From Desulfarculaceae bacterium (lineage in GTDB: Bacteria; Desulfobacterota; Desulfarculia; Desulfarculales; Desulfarculaceae): a stretch of 64,000 nt of DNA. Position numbers and translations under genes: made by a program. The stretch lies in NCBI GenBank assembly GCA_020444545.1, contig JAHLKT010000001.1, positions 1-64,000 on the forward strand. The letters run 5' to 3'. Within the stretch, counting starts at the first letter, position 1. Every line of letters begins with the position of its first letter. Positions 23,129 through 31,331 of this stretch are shown one piece after another. The notes beneath the pieces were generated by a model. The model saw nothing but the letters and a program-made list of their open reading frames with translations, searched no databases and had not been told where the DNA came from.

Positions 23129-23506
23129 ATGAACGCTCTAATTGCCTTCCCCTCCAACGCCCCCGGCGGCATGGAGTCCTTCCTGGGCGCCCACTTCGGC
23201 CATTGCGACCTTTACACCCTGGTGGAGGTGAAGGACGGCGAGGTGGCGGGCCACAAGATCGTGCCCAACGTGCCCCACCAGCAGGGCGGCTGCATGGCCC
23301 CGGTGCACTATCTGGCCTCTCAGGGTGTGAAAGTCCTGGTGGCCGGCGGCATGGGCATGCGCCCCCTGATGGGCTTCAACCAGGTGGGCATCGAGGTCTA
23401 CCAGGGCGGCCAGGGCACGGTGGGCGACGCGGTGCAGGCCCTGTTGCAGGGCAAGCTGCCCCGCTTCACCCAGGAGCAGACCTGCGGTGGAGGCGGCGGT
23501 CACTAA
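23129..23506 (+). CDS. Orange-protein (ORP)-like NifX-family protein
   Basis: 125 aa from ATG 23129, which has GGAG 9 nt upstream; ATG 23114 is an alternative. The fold signature is AFPSNAPGGMESFLGAHFGHCDLYTLV with GGCMAPVHYLASQGVKVLVAGGMGMRPL, and the end is a flexible QTCGGGGGH tail with a possible metal-binding Cys and His. In Desulfovibrio the orange protein binds a Cu-Mo sulfide cluster noncovalently. Position in the operon and fold support the ORP assignment. Confidence 0.85.
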   Translation: MNALIAFPSNAPGGMESFLGAHFGHCDLYTLVEVKDGEVAGHKIVPNVPHQQGGCMAPVHYLASQGVKVLVAGGMGMRPLMGFNQVGIEVYQGGQGTVGDAVQALLQGKLPRFTQEQTCGGGGGH

Positions 23507-23934
23507 TGAGCCAGGCCCGTAGCCACCTACCGTCCGGGCCTCTGGACATGCGCTTCTTGCGCCATGCCGAGGCTCCGGGCAACCAGGCCCGCCCCGCCGG
23601 GGCCACCGGCGAGGCCACGGAGACCGGCCAGTGCGGCGACTCGGTGGACGTGGTGCTAAGGGTGGAGGACGAGCGCATCGCCGAGATCGGGGTGGTGCCT
23701 CACGGCTGCCTCTACACCGTGGTCTGCGCCAGCGCCCTGGGCAAACTGGCCCAGGGCCTGGAGATCGACCAGGCCCTGAACCTGGGGCCCGAGGACGTGG
23801 AAAAGGAGTTGGGCGGTCTGCCCGAAGACCATCTGCACTGCGCCCGCCTGGTGGTAAACACCCTGGGTGAGGCTATTGCCGACCATTACCGCCGGGCCGG
23901 CACGGGCGCCCCGGCGGCCGCCCCCGGGAGTTGA
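23506..23934 (+). CDS. NifU-N-like iron-sulfur cluster scaffold protein
   Basis: 142 aa; its ATG shares one base with the preceding stop (TAATG). The centre reads GQCGDSVDVVLRVEDERI, HGCLYTVVCASAL and HLHCARLVVNTLGEAI, giving the three Cys positions (C-G-D, G-C, H-C) of the IscU/NifU N-terminal scaffold. A long Gly/Ala-rich linker precedes the domain. It probably supplies Fe-S clusters to the ferredoxin-type ATPases of the same operon. Confidence 0.85.
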   Translation: MSQARSHLPSGPLDMRFLRHAEAPGNQARPAGATGEATETGQCGDSVDVVLRVEDERIAEIGVVPHGCLYTVVCASALGKLAQGLEIDQALNLGPEDVEKELGGLPEDHLHCARLVVNTLGEAIADHYRRAGTGAPAAAPGS

Positions 23935-23935
23935 G

Positions 23936-24184
23936 ATGCCTTTATACGATGTAAGCTGCGCGGACTGCGGATTCAGCGGCGAAACCCTGGTGATGGACAC
24001 CAGCCAACCCCTGAGTTGCCCCTCCTGCGGGAGCTCCCGGGTGGACAAGCTGATGTCCGCCCCCAGCTCCTTGTCCGGCGGGCGCGCCGAGCACCTGCCC
24101 GGCCAAGGCGACACCGCCTGCTGCGGCTCCACCCCGGGCCACGCCGGCTGCGCTGGCCCGGGGTCTTGCTGCGGCAAGGCATGA
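23936..24184 (+). CDS. FmdB-family zinc-ribbon protein
   Basis: 82 aa. The N-terminus MPLYDVSCADCGF and LSCPSCGS give the two CxxC pairs of the FmdB/regulatory zinc ribbon. The C-terminal half is low-complexity but Cys-rich (ACCGSTPGHAGCAGPGSCCG), which could bind extra metal. It follows the NifU-like gene after 1 nt. FmdB-type proteins are usually considered small regulators or assembly factors; the role here is unknown. Confidence 0.82.
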   Translation: MPLYDVSCADCGFSGETLVMDTSQPLSCPSCGSSRVDKLMSAPSSLSGGRAEHLPGQGDTACCGSTPGHAGCAGPGSCCGKA

Positions 24185-24212
24185 TCCGGGGACGCTACCA
24201 AGGAGAGAAGCC

Positions 24213-24590
24213 ATGCTGCGCATATTGTTGGTAACCCCCACTCCGGGCTCTTTGGCCACCCTATCGGCCGCCCTGTTGGCCGAGCCCGAGGTGACCGTGA
24301 GCTGGGAAACCACCGGCGAGGCCGCCCTGGAAAACGCCGCGGCCAAGGACTACGACCTGGTGGTGCTGGACGAGCAGGTCCGCGACATGAGCCCCTGGAG
24401 CTTCCTCAACCGGCTGGTGCTGGTCAACGCCTTCGTGAACACGGCGGTGGTGAGCCAGCGGGCCGAGGAGGATTTCCATGAGGTCTACGAAGGCCTGGGG
24501 GTATTGGCCCAGATGCCGCCCCAGCCCGGCCGGGCCGAGGCGGAAAAACTGATTAGCAAGCTGAAAGAAGTATCCGCCGCCGCCGGGTAG
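24213..24590 (+). CDS. Degenerate response-regulator receiver-like protein
   Basis: 125 aa. It folds like a CheY receiver: LRILLVTPTPGSL at the start lacks the acidic pair of true receivers (Thr/Pro instead), YDLVVLDEQV gives an Asp at the phosphorylation position, and QMPPQP replaces the conserved Lys-Pro. AGGAGAG precedes the ATG at 24213. It is the last gene of the ORP operon. Loss of the acidic pocket and Lys suggests a phosphorylation-independent interaction module. Confidence 0.75.
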   Translation: MLRILLVTPTPGSLATLSAALLAEPEVTVSWETTGEAALENAAAKDYDLVVLDEQVRDMSPWSFLNRLVLVNAFVNTAVVSQRAEEDFHEVYEGLGVLAQMPPQPGRAEAEKLISKLKEVSAAAG

Positions 24591-24615
24591 CCCGGCAGTT
24601 CCACCAGCGCCGGGC

Positions 24616-24739
24616 GTCCGGCAGCGCCAGCCACCGGCATACTGTGTTACTGGCTACGCTCGGGCCTTGACGTAGCTTCGGCTACGCCTGCGGTCCTCGC
24701 TTGCCAGACGCCTTGTCTGCCGGCGGCTGGCTGTGCCGG
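24616..24739. repeat. 124-bp structured repeat, copy 1
   Basis: About nine tenths identical by eye to 57087-57210, with a last stretch of 29 identical bases. The ends form an inverted repeat: 24626-24639 pairs with 24718-24731 (13 of 14), extended by CCGGCA/TGCCGG further out. Two inner hairpins are CGTAG-CTTCGG-CTACG (24671-24686) and CAGAC-GCCTT-GTCTG (24705-24719). It looks like a REPIN or small MITE, and it lies between convergent operons. Confidence 0.75.
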
Positions 24740-24844
24740 CAGTGACGCCTAAGCGAATTCTGCCGGTACAAGCGCCTTCATTAGACGCAGTGCCAGTATT
24801 CAAAATTTGCTGATTGCCACCCGCCCCCCGTGAAACTGTCGGGC

Positions 24845-26284
24845 TTAGGCGGCGGGCAGGCTCACCCGGAAAAGGCAGCCCTGGCCCGGAGCGCTCTCCA
24901 GGGTCAGGCTGCCGCCGTGGTTCTCCGCCACGCGCTTGACGATGGCCAGCCCCAGGCCGGTGCCGGTGATGTGGCGGTTGTCCGCGTTGCGCACCCTATA
25001 GAAGCGCTGGAACACCGCCTCCTGTTCCTCGGGCGCGATTCCCGGGCCGTTGTCGGCCACCTCCAAGACGATCTGGCCGCCCTCTCCGGTCAGGCTCAGC
25101 GATATCTCGCCGCCCTCCTGGGTGTACTTCACCGCGTTGCCCGCCAGGTTGAGCACCAGATCCAGTAGCTCCTCGGCCACGCCCATCACCGGGGGCAGGC
25201 CCTCGGCCAGCTCCACCTTGAGGCTCTGGTCCTTGGCCTCGGCCGGGCCGGCCACCACCTTGAGCGCATCTTCCACCACCCTGGCCAGGTCCACCCGGGT
25301 GCGCTCGCCCATGGCCCCGGCCTCGATCTTGGAAAGGTCCAACAGGTCGCGGCACAGGTCGGCCACGCCTTGCAAACGGGTGCGGGTGCGCTCCACTAGG
25401 GTGACCTGCTCCTGGTTCAGGGGCCCCAGCAGCTCCTGGCCCAGGTTCTGCAGCTGGCCCTGTACCGCGCCCAAGGGGCTCACGATGTCGTGGGCCACGG
25501 TGGTCACGAACTGGCTCTTGTACTGGTCCAGGCGGTGCCAGGCGGTCACGTCGTCGAACACCGCCACCGCGCCCATCACCGTGCCCCGGGCGTCGTGGAA
25601 GCAGGCGCAGCTCACCTGGAAATGCAGGGCGTCCTCGCCCTCTCCCAGGCCGACCACGCAGCTGGCCGGTTCGTGGCCCTGCTCGCCGCCTTCCAGCATA
25701 GTCCCCAGGCACCCGGCCACCATGGGCCAGGGCAGCACCTCGTTTAGGGTCCGGCCCAGCACCTGGTCCTCTTCAAGCCCCAGCAGGGCCAGCATGGCCG
25801 GGTTGGCCAAGGCCGCCTCGCCGCCGGAGTTGGCCACCAGCACCCCGTTGGTCATGGCGTGGATCAGGGCCCGGGTGCGGCTTTTCTCTATGGACATGTC
25901 CTGCAGGGTGACCGCCCGCTTGAGGGCGCGCTCCACCACCAGCTTGAGCTCGCGGGGCTTGAAGGGCTTGGCCAAGAAATCGTCGGCCCCGTGCTTCATG
26001 GCGTCCACGGCCCTGTCCAGGGTGGCGAAGCCGGTGATGACCACCGAGGTGAGGCCGGGATAGCGGCGGCGGGCCTGGTCCAGGAACTCCATGCCGTCCA
26101 TCACCGGCATCATCAGGTCCACCAGCACCAGGTCCGGGGTGTGCTTGGCCACCATGTCCAGGCCCTGGCGGCCGTCCTCGGCCTCCAGCACCTCGTAGCC
26201 CGATTCGCCCAGCACCCGCTGGATGGCCTGGCGCACCCGCTGCTCGTCGTCCACCACCAATATGCGTCTGGCCGGCTGGCTCAT
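24845..26284 (-). CDS. Hybrid: response-regulator receiver, PAS, histidine kinase
   Basis: 479 aa from ATG 26284, which overlaps the upstream kinase stop by 4 nt. An N-terminal receiver (about 5-120: ILVVDDEQ, phospho-acceptor in LVLVDLMMP, Lys in LAKPFKP) is followed by a PAS domain (about 140-255) and a kinase with H-box VAHDIVSPLGAV, N-box LNLAGNAVKYT and G-boxes DNGPGIAPEE and GTGLGLAI. An output-less N-terminal receiver on a kinase indicates a phosphorelay or feedback from the neighbouring kinase. It is the last gene of a five-gene signalling operon. Confidence 0.9.
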   Translation of the reverse strand: MSQPARRILVVDDEQRVRQAIQRVLGESGYEVLEAEDGRQGLDMVAKHTPDLVLVDLMMPVMDGMEFLDQARRRYPGLTSVVITGFATLDRAVDAMKHGADDFLAKPFKPRELKLVVERALKRAVTLQDMSIEKSRTRALIHAMTNGVLVANSGGEAALANPAMLALLGLEEDQVLGRTLNEVLPWPMVAGCLGTMLEGGEQGHEPASCVVGLGEGEDALHFQVSCACFHDARGTVMGAVAVFDDVTAWHRLDQYKSQFVTTVAHDIVSPLGAVQGQLQNLGQELLGPLNQEQVTLVERTRTRLQGVADLCRDLLDLSKIEAGAMGERTRVDLARVVEDALKVVAGPAEAKDQSLKVELAEGLPPVMGVAEELLDLVLNLAGNAVKYTQEGGEISLSLTGEGGQIVLEVADNGPGIAPEEQEAVFQRFYRVRNADNRHITGTGLGLAIVKRVAENHGGSLTLESAPGQGCLFRVSLPAA

Positions 26285-27834
26285 CCTATCGTCTCTTCTT
26301 CCTCGCCCCATTGGATCTTGTTGGCGAAATCTTGCAGGGTCTTGGGGGCGGAGGCGGGCAGCTTGACCAGGAAGGTGGTTCCCTGGGGGCCGCTTTCCTT
26401 GACCGAGATATGCCCCTCATGGCGGGAGATGACCCCGAACACCACGCTGAGCCCCAGGCCAGTGCCCTTGCCGGGCTCCTTGGTGGTGAAGAAGGGATCG
26501 AAAACCTTGGCCAGGTGATCGGGGGGGATGCCGGGGCCGGTGTCGCTGATCTCGGCGCAGCGCATACCGTCTCCGTCCTCGTAGGTCCTCATAGTGATTT
26601 GTCCGCTGCCCTCCATGGCGTCCATGGCGTTGGATAGCAGGTTGATGAATACCTGGCGCAGCAGCTTGCGGTCGCCCTGGATGATCAGGGGCTCCGGCGC
26701 GAAATCGGTCTTCATCTCCACGTGCAGGCGCATGGAATCGGTGCGAATGAGGGAGAAAGCCTCCTCCACCACCTGGCTCAGGTCCAGGGTCTCCAGCTCG
26801 ATGCTGCCCTGGCGGCTGTAGTCCAAAAGGTCGCGCACGATGTCGCGGCAACGGTCCACGTCCTCGGCGATGTAGGCCAGGTCCTGCTGGGAGGGATGGT
26901 CTTGGGGCAGGGCCTCGCGCACCAGATCGGTGTAGACGGTGATGCCGGTGAGCGGGTTGTTGAGCTCATGGGCCACGCCGGCGGCCATGCGCCCCAGAAG
27001 GGCCAGCTTGTCCGACTGCACCACCTGCATCCGGGCCGAGTTGAGGTGGCGCTCGATCTTCACCATTTCCCTGAGGTCGCTGATGATGCCTAGGGTGCCG
27101 ATGGGCGTGCCGTGGCGGTGGATGAAGTTGAGGTTCACCTTAACCGGGATGATCTCGCCGTCCCTCTTGGTGACCTGGGTGCGCACCCCGCGCACCGGGC
27201 CGTTGCTGGCGTCCAGGATGGAGCGCAGGCGCTTGAGCTCCTCATGGGGGCTAAGCTCCCACAGGGTCTTGTCCAAGAGCTCCTCGGGCTCGTAGCCCAG
27301 CACCGGCTTGGCGTTGTGGTTCACGAACAGGATGCGGCCTTGCAGGTCGGCGGCTATCACCACCCCCAACATGCTGTTGAGCAGGCAGCTGAACAGCTCG
27401 TTGGTCTCGCTGAGGCTGTTCTCCAGGCGCTTGGCCTCGGAGATGTCGCGCACCGACTCGATGACCCCCATGAGGCGGCCGTTCTCGTCGGTGCAGGCGC
27501 TCAGGTGCACCTCCTCCACCACCAGCTTGCCCAGGCGGTCTTGGTACTGGTGGATGTTGAACAGGCCCTGGCGGCCCTCCAGCACCTGGGGAAAGCAGCA
27601 CACCGAGGCCGGGCAGGGCTCGTCGCCCCGGTGGAAGACCTCGTAGCAGGGCCGGTCCAGCACCGCGTCGTCGGTGAGGCCGTAGCGCTCCAAAAAGCTG
27701 CGGCTGGCGGCCAGGACCTGCTTCTCCGGGCTCAGGAACAGGGTGGGGATGGGTAAAAAGTGGAACAACCGGCGAAAGGCCTCGTCCGGCAGATTGCTGG
27801 GCACCAGGACCGCGCTGGGCAACATCTCAGGCAT
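26281..27834 (-). CDS. PAS-PAS sensor histidine kinase
   Basis: 517 aa, no membrane segments, so cytoplasmic. The first PAS (about 20-135) has the Cys set C63, C74, C79, C80; the second PAS spans about 145-265. The kinase has H-box GVAHELNNPLTGI, N-box LLSNAMDAM and G-boxes DTGPGIPPD and GTGLGLSV. It overlaps the ACT-like gene upstream by 8 nt and the hybrid kinase downstream by 4 nt. The Cys-rich PAS may sense redox state or hold a cofactor; this is inference. Confidence 0.9.
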   Translation of the reverse strand: MPEMLPSAVLVPSNLPDEAFRRLFHFLPIPTLFLSPEKQVLAASRSFLERYGLTDDAVLDRPCYEVFHRGDEPCPASVCCFPQVLEGRQGLFNIHQYQDRLGKLVVEEVHLSACTDENGRLMGVIESVRDISEAKRLENSLSETNELFSCLLNSMLGVVIAADLQGRILFVNHNAKPVLGYEPEELLDKTLWELSPHEELKRLRSILDASNGPVRGVRTQVTKRDGEIIPVKVNLNFIHRHGTPIGTLGIISDLREMVKIERHLNSARMQVVQSDKLALLGRMAAGVAHELNNPLTGITVYTDLVREALPQDHPSQQDLAYIAEDVDRCRDIVRDLLDYSRQGSIELETLDLSQVVEEAFSLIRTDSMRLHVEMKTDFAPEPLIIQGDRKLLRQVFINLLSNAMDAMEGSGQITMRTYEDGDGMRCAEISDTGPGIPPDHLAKVFDPFFTTKEPGKGTGLGLSVVFGVISRHEGHISVKESGPQGTTFLVKLPASAPKTLQDFANKIQWGEEEETIG

Positions 27835-28318
27835 TGCCGGCCTCCGGCGAGCTGAAATGGCGGCCCAGGCCGGCCAGGGCCCGCTCCGCCTCGGAGGCGG
27901 GCACCACCAGTTGCAGGGTGTGGGTGACCCCCAAGAGCAGGCAGGGCTCCACCCCGGCTTCTTCCAGGGCAGTGAGCGCCTGGCTGGCGATTCCCCAGCG
28001 GTCGCCGAAGTGGGGGCCTTGCAGGGCGATGAGGCTGACCTCTTGGGCCGGGCCGCAACGCCCGCCGGCCCTTTGGGTCAGCTCGGCCAGGGCCGGGGCC
28101 TGCTCCAGGGGCAGGCACACCCGCCAAGCCGCGCCCGGTTCGCCGCCCGGCGCGGCGCAGAGCTCCACGCCCAGAGAAGCGGGCGCCTCGGCCAGCTCGG
28201 CGGCCAAGGCCTCCAGGGAGGCGGCGGGGCAGTCCAGGCCCACCAGGGCCAGACCGCCGCGCGGACGCACCCCATAGGTCCTGATGGGGTGCTCCCGGTA
28301 TACCGCCACGATTTCCAA
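27827..28318 (-). CDS. ACT-like domain protein in a two-component operon
   Basis: 163 aa, no close family recognised. The C-terminal half (about 90-160) reads like an ACT domain of the aspartokinase type: VSLIALQGPHFGDRWGIASQAL, then VEPCLLLGVTHTLQLVVPASEAERAL. The N-terminal half has a similar beta-alpha rhythm (GLALVGLDCPAASLEALAAEL) and may be a second ACT unit. ACT domains bind amino acids and often work as dimers. The gene lies between another ACT-like gene and a sensor kinase it overlaps by 8 nt, so a ligand-sensing role in that pathway is suggested. Confidence 0.55.
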   Translation of the reverse strand: MEIVAVYREHPIRTYGVRPRGGLALVGLDCPAASLEALAAELAEAPASLGVELCAAPGGEPGAAWRVCLPLEQAPALAELTQRAGGRCGPAQEVSLIALQGPHFGDRWGIASQALTALEEAGVEPCLLLGVTHTLQLVVPASEAERALAGLGRHFSSPEAGNA

Positions 28319-28321
28319 GGT

Positions 28322-28837
28322 TCAGGACTCCCGCCGCGCGGCGCTTTGCACCACGGCGACTTGTTCCAGGGGGGGCGGGCCGCTCAGGCCCCAGGCCGGG
28401 CCCAGGGCCTCGATGGCCGGGGCCAGGTCCGCTGTGAGAAAGGCCAGGCTCAGCGCCGCCGGCGAGGTGCCCAGGGCCAGGGGGGTGATGCCCCGACCGG
28501 CCAAAACGGCCAGGGCCAGGGCGGGCAGGTGCAGGCCGCCTCCCAGGGGATAGGCCGTCAGGACGGCGGCGTCGGGACAGAGCGAGGGCTCGGGCAGGCG
28601 AAGCTCACGGCCCACCAGCTCGGCCACGCCGGCCGCCTGGGGGCAAACCTCGCGCTCCAGGGCCAGGGCGCCACGCACAACGCCCCCGGCCTCCGCAAGG
28701 AGCGCCATGGCCAGGTTCAGGCGCGATTCGCTTATGGTCTGGGCCAGGGCGGCGGCGCCGCCCCAGGTCCAGCCATCGATCGTCACCAGGCCCAGGCCGC
28801 GGCGCTGCCTCCAGCCGGAGACGCGGGGGCGGCTCAT
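28322..28837 (-). CDS. ACT-like domain protein, paralogue-like partner
   Basis: 171 aa. LVTIDGWTWGGAAALAQTI opens one ACT-like unit, and ALAVLAGRGITPLALGTSPAALSLAFLTADLAPAIEAL looks like the second half of an aspartokinase-type ACT pair; no kinase domain is present. It ends 3 nt before the start of the next ACT-like gene, which strongly suggests that the two products act together. The function is unknown; it could bind an amino acid and signal to the kinases in the operon. Confidence 0.5.
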   Translation of the reverse strand: MSRPRVSGWRQRRGLGLVTIDGWTWGGAAALAQTISESRLNLAMALLAEAGGVVRGALALEREVCPQAAGVAELVGRELRLPEPSLCPDAAVLTAYPLGGGLHLPALALAVLAGRGITPLALGTSPAALSLAFLTADLAPAIEALGPAWGLSGPPPLEQVAVVQSAARRES

Positions 28838-28868
28838 GCCATTTTTTCCATAAGGCCGAGGAGCGGCC

Positions 28869-29249
28869 TCAGAGGAGCTCCGCCACCAGCTCGGCCACCC
28901 GGTCCAGGTCCACCGGCTTGGCCACGTACTCGTCCGCTTCGTTGGTCATGCCGTCGCGGTGAGTGTAGGAGGTGGTGCTGACCGCCGAGCCCACCGCGGT
29001 GAGCAGGATCACCGGGATGTCTTTGTAGTCGGCGCTCTTCTTGAGCTCGTCACAGACCTGATAGCCGTCCTTCTTAGGCATCATCACGTCCAGCACCACC
29101 AAGTCGGGGCGGCGCTCCTTGACGCTGGCCAGGCCTTCTTCCCCATCGTAGGCCTTGCCCACCTCGTAGCCTTTGGCGCCGAGGTTGGTGGCGATGGCCT
29201 CCACCAGATCCAGGTCGTCATCGACCACCAGAACGTACTTACCGGCCAT
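28869..29249 (-). CDS. Single-domain response regulator (CheY-like)
   Basis: 126 aa. VLVVDDDLDLV contains the acidic pair, LVVLDVMMPKKDGY the phospho-acceptor Asp, and EYVAKPVDLDRV the conserved Lys. An insertion of about 12 residues (SAVSTTSYTHRDGMTNEA) sits between beta-4 and beta-5, a common variant in deltaproteobacterial stand-alone receivers. It is the first gene of the signalling operon with two ACT-like proteins and two kinases, so it is probably their phosphotransfer partner. Confidence 0.9.
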   Translation of the reverse strand: MAGKYVLVVDDDLDLVEAIATNLGAKGYEVGKAYDGEEGLASVKERRPDLVVLDVMMPKKDGYQVCDELKKSADYKDIPVILLTAVGSAVSTTSYTHRDGMTNEADEYVAKPVDLDRVAELVAELL

Positions 29250-29305
29250 GTTGGCCTCCTCTTCTTTGCGGGCGCGGCTCTACGCGGGGCAGGCGCGCCG
29301 TCCGG

Positions 29306-30229
29306 TTATACTTGTGGCCTGGGCAGCAGACCGGCCCGCTCCACTATCTCGGGCACGCGATGCTCCCACTCAATGGCCATAAGGTGTATCCCTGCCACGC
29401 CGGGCATTTCCTTCAGCTGCTCGATCTGCTCGCAAAGCAGCTTGATGCCTTCCTCGGCCTGCTTTTCCTTGGGCTGGCCGGCGATGCGGTCCACCACCGC
29501 CTTGGGCACGTCCATGCCCGGCACCCGGTTGGCCATGTACTTGGCCATGCCCGCGCTCTTGAGCGGGGTGACCCCGGCCAACAGCTTGGTGTTTTCGGTC
29601 AGACCCATGTCGTGTGCCTGTCGCATGTACTCGGCGAAGCGCTCCATATTGTAAATGCACTGAGTCTGAATGAAATCGGCGCCGGCTGCAACCTTTTTAC
29701 CCAAGCGGAGCACTCGGAGTTCAAAGGGATCGCCAAAGGGGTTGGCCGCCGCGCCCACGAACATCTTGGGCGGGGTGTCGATGTCGTCGCCGCCCAGGAA
29801 CTTGCCCTCGTCGCGCATACGCTTGATCATGGCCAGCTGCTGGATGGAATCGATGTCGTGCACGTTGGCCGCTTGGGGATGGTCGCCGAAGGAAGGATGG
29901 TCGCCCGAGAGGCAGAGCATGGTGTTGATGCCCAGGGCGGCGGCGCCCAGGATGTCGGACTGCATGGCCAGGCGGTTGCGGTCGCGGCACACCATCTGAT
30001 AGTTGGGCTCCAGGCCCATCTCCTTGATGGTGAGGCTCACGGCCCAGGAGGCCATGCGCACCACGGCGGTCTGGTTGTCGGTCACGTTGACCGCGTCGAC
30101 CATGCCCACCAGGTGGGCGGCCTTTTCCTTGACCGCTTCCAGGTTGGCGCCCCGGGGCGGGCCCAGCTCTCCGGTTACCGCGAAGTGACCAGCGGCCAGG
30201 ACCTTTTCCAGATTGCTGTCGCTTTTCAT
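29306..30229 (-). CDS. metF: Methylenetetrahydrofolate reductase
   Basis: 307 aa, the length of bacterial MetF. The TIM-barrel pieces are FAVTGELGPPRGANLEAV with the catalytic Glu, QMVCRDRNRLAMQSDILGA (flavin/folate binding), CLSGDHPSFGDHP and ADFIQTQCIYNMERF. It converts methylene-THF to methyl-THF in the methyl branch of the Wood-Ljungdahl pathway. It overlaps metV by 4 nt, and the upstream MvhD- and HdrA-like genes suggest that the enzyme receives or bifurcates electrons through an Hdr-type complex, as known for MetVF complexes of acetogens. Confidence 0.93.
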   Translation of the reverse strand: MKSDSNLEKVLAAGHFAVTGELGPPRGANLEAVKEKAAHLVGMVDAVNVTDNQTAVVRMASWAVSLTIKEMGLEPNYQMVCRDRNRLAMQSDILGAAALGINTMLCLSGDHPSFGDHPQAANVHDIDSIQQLAMIKRMRDEGKFLGGDDIDTPPKMFVGAAANPFGDPFELRVLRLGKKVAAGADFIQTQCIYNMERFAEYMRQAHDMGLTENTKLLAGVTPLKSAGMAKYMANRVPGMDVPKAVVDRIAGQPKEKQAEEGIKLLCEQIEQLKEMPGVAGIHLMAIEWEHRVPEIVERAGLLPRPQV

Positions 30230-30894
30230 AGCGCCATATCCTCCCTGACGATCCGGCGCGGGCCGCCGTCGCGGGCGGTGCTCCAGTCCTTGGGCTCCAT
30301 GAGCTTGCTATATAGCTCGGTCTGGCCCAGCTCCTTGAGCCGGTCCCAGATCAGCTGCCAGGCGCAGTCCACGTCCTTGCTGATCTCGCACTTGCCCTTG
30401 GTGGAGCCGCCGCAGGGTCCGTTGAAGATGCGCTTGGAGCAACGGGCCACCGGGCAAATGCCCCCAGTGTAACCCAACACGCAGTCTCCGCAACCGGCGC
30501 AACGCTCGGCCCACACGCCGTTGGCCTCGCTGGCGCCCATGAACTCGGTGTTGACCATGGGCATCACCGGCAGGGCGGGATAGCGCTCGGCAATGGTCTG
30601 CACTCCACAGCCGCAGGCCATGGAACAGACCGCATCGTACTGGTCCACGGTGCGGGCCAGCTCTTCCACGTATTCGGGGTCGCACTGGCGCTCCAGAGTG
30701 AGCTCCTCCACCTCGAGGGGCTGGCCCTTTTGCAGGCGGCCCAGGCGAAGGGCCGCGCCGAGCAAGGCCACTTCTTTGCGGCCTCCGGCGTGACACACGG
30801 TCACGCACTCGTTGCAACCAAGCAAGAGTATCTTTCTGAAGGGCTCCACGGATTTGAGGATCTCCTCCATGGGCTTGCGTGTGGCGGTGATCAT
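30226..30894 (-). CDS. metV: Methylenetetrahydrofolate reductase partner protein MetV
   Basis: 222 aa from ATG 30894; the longer open frame reaches into the MvhD gene in another frame. Cys motifs LLGCNECVTVCHAGG (near 25-38), CSMACGCGVQT and CAGCGDCVLGYTGGICPVARCSK fit the MetV/MTHFR_C family, which binds zinc and [4Fe-4S] clusters. MetV is required for MetF activity with ferredoxin-linked electron donors. Order HdrA, MvhD, MetV, MetF on one transcript. Confidence 0.92.
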   Translation of the reverse strand: MITATRKPMEEILKSVEPFRKILLLGCNECVTVCHAGGRKEVALLGAALRLGRLQKGQPLEVEELTLERQCDPEYVEELARTVDQYDAVCSMACGCGVQTIAERYPALPVMPMVNTEFMGASEANGVWAERCAGCGDCVLGYTGGICPVARCSKRIFNGPCGGSTKGKCEISKDVDCAWQLIWDRLKELGQTELYSKLMEPKDWSTARDGGPRRIVREDMAL

Positions 30895-30905
30895 AGCTTT
30901 TCCCT

Positions 30906-31331
30906 TCAGGCCGCCTGGGCGGCGGGTTTGATGGGGTTGGGGCCCATCTCGCGGATGGTCTCGGCAAAGTCGCGGGCGGTCTCGGCGAACACGGCGCCTT
31001 GGCCGGCGCTCATGCGAACCATCTCCACCCGGCCCGCGCCGATATTGATGTCGTCCAGCAGCCGCTTGAGGGCCTTGACCCTGGCCGCGGCGCGCAGGTT
31101 TCCGTTCTTGAAGTGGCAGTCGCCTTCCAGGCAACCCGCCACCATCACGCCGTCGGCGCCCTTTTCCAGGGCGCGCAACACGTGCAGCGAGTCCACCTTG
31201 CCCGTGCAGGGCACGCGCACGATGCGCACCCCGGCGGGGTATTCCAGGTTCATGCGCCCGGCCACGTCGGCCGCGGTGTAGGCGCAGTAGTCACAGGCGA
31301 AGACCACTACCACCGGCTCGAAGTCGCTCAT
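30906..31331 (-). CDS. MvhD-family hydrogenase iron-sulfur subunit
   Basis: 141 aa, the standard MvhD length. VFACDYCAYTAADVAGR, VPCTGKVDSLHVLRAL, GVMVAGCLEGDCHFKNGN are the hallmark segments with five Cys for a [2Fe-2S] cluster. MvhD is the adaptor that passes electrons to HdrA. Its start shares bases with the HdrA-like stop (TAATG at 31333-31329), implying coupling. No hydrogenase subunit is encoded nearby, so the electron donor may be formate dehydrogenase, NADH or another flavoprotein; not determined. Confidence 0.92.
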   Translation of the reverse strand: MSDFEPVVVVFACDYCAYTAADVAGRMNLEYPAGVRIVRVPCTGKVDSLHVLRALEKGADGVMVAGCLEGDCHFKNGNLRAAARVKALKRLLDDINIGAGRVEMVRMSAGQGAVFAETARDFAETIREMGPNPIKPAAQAA

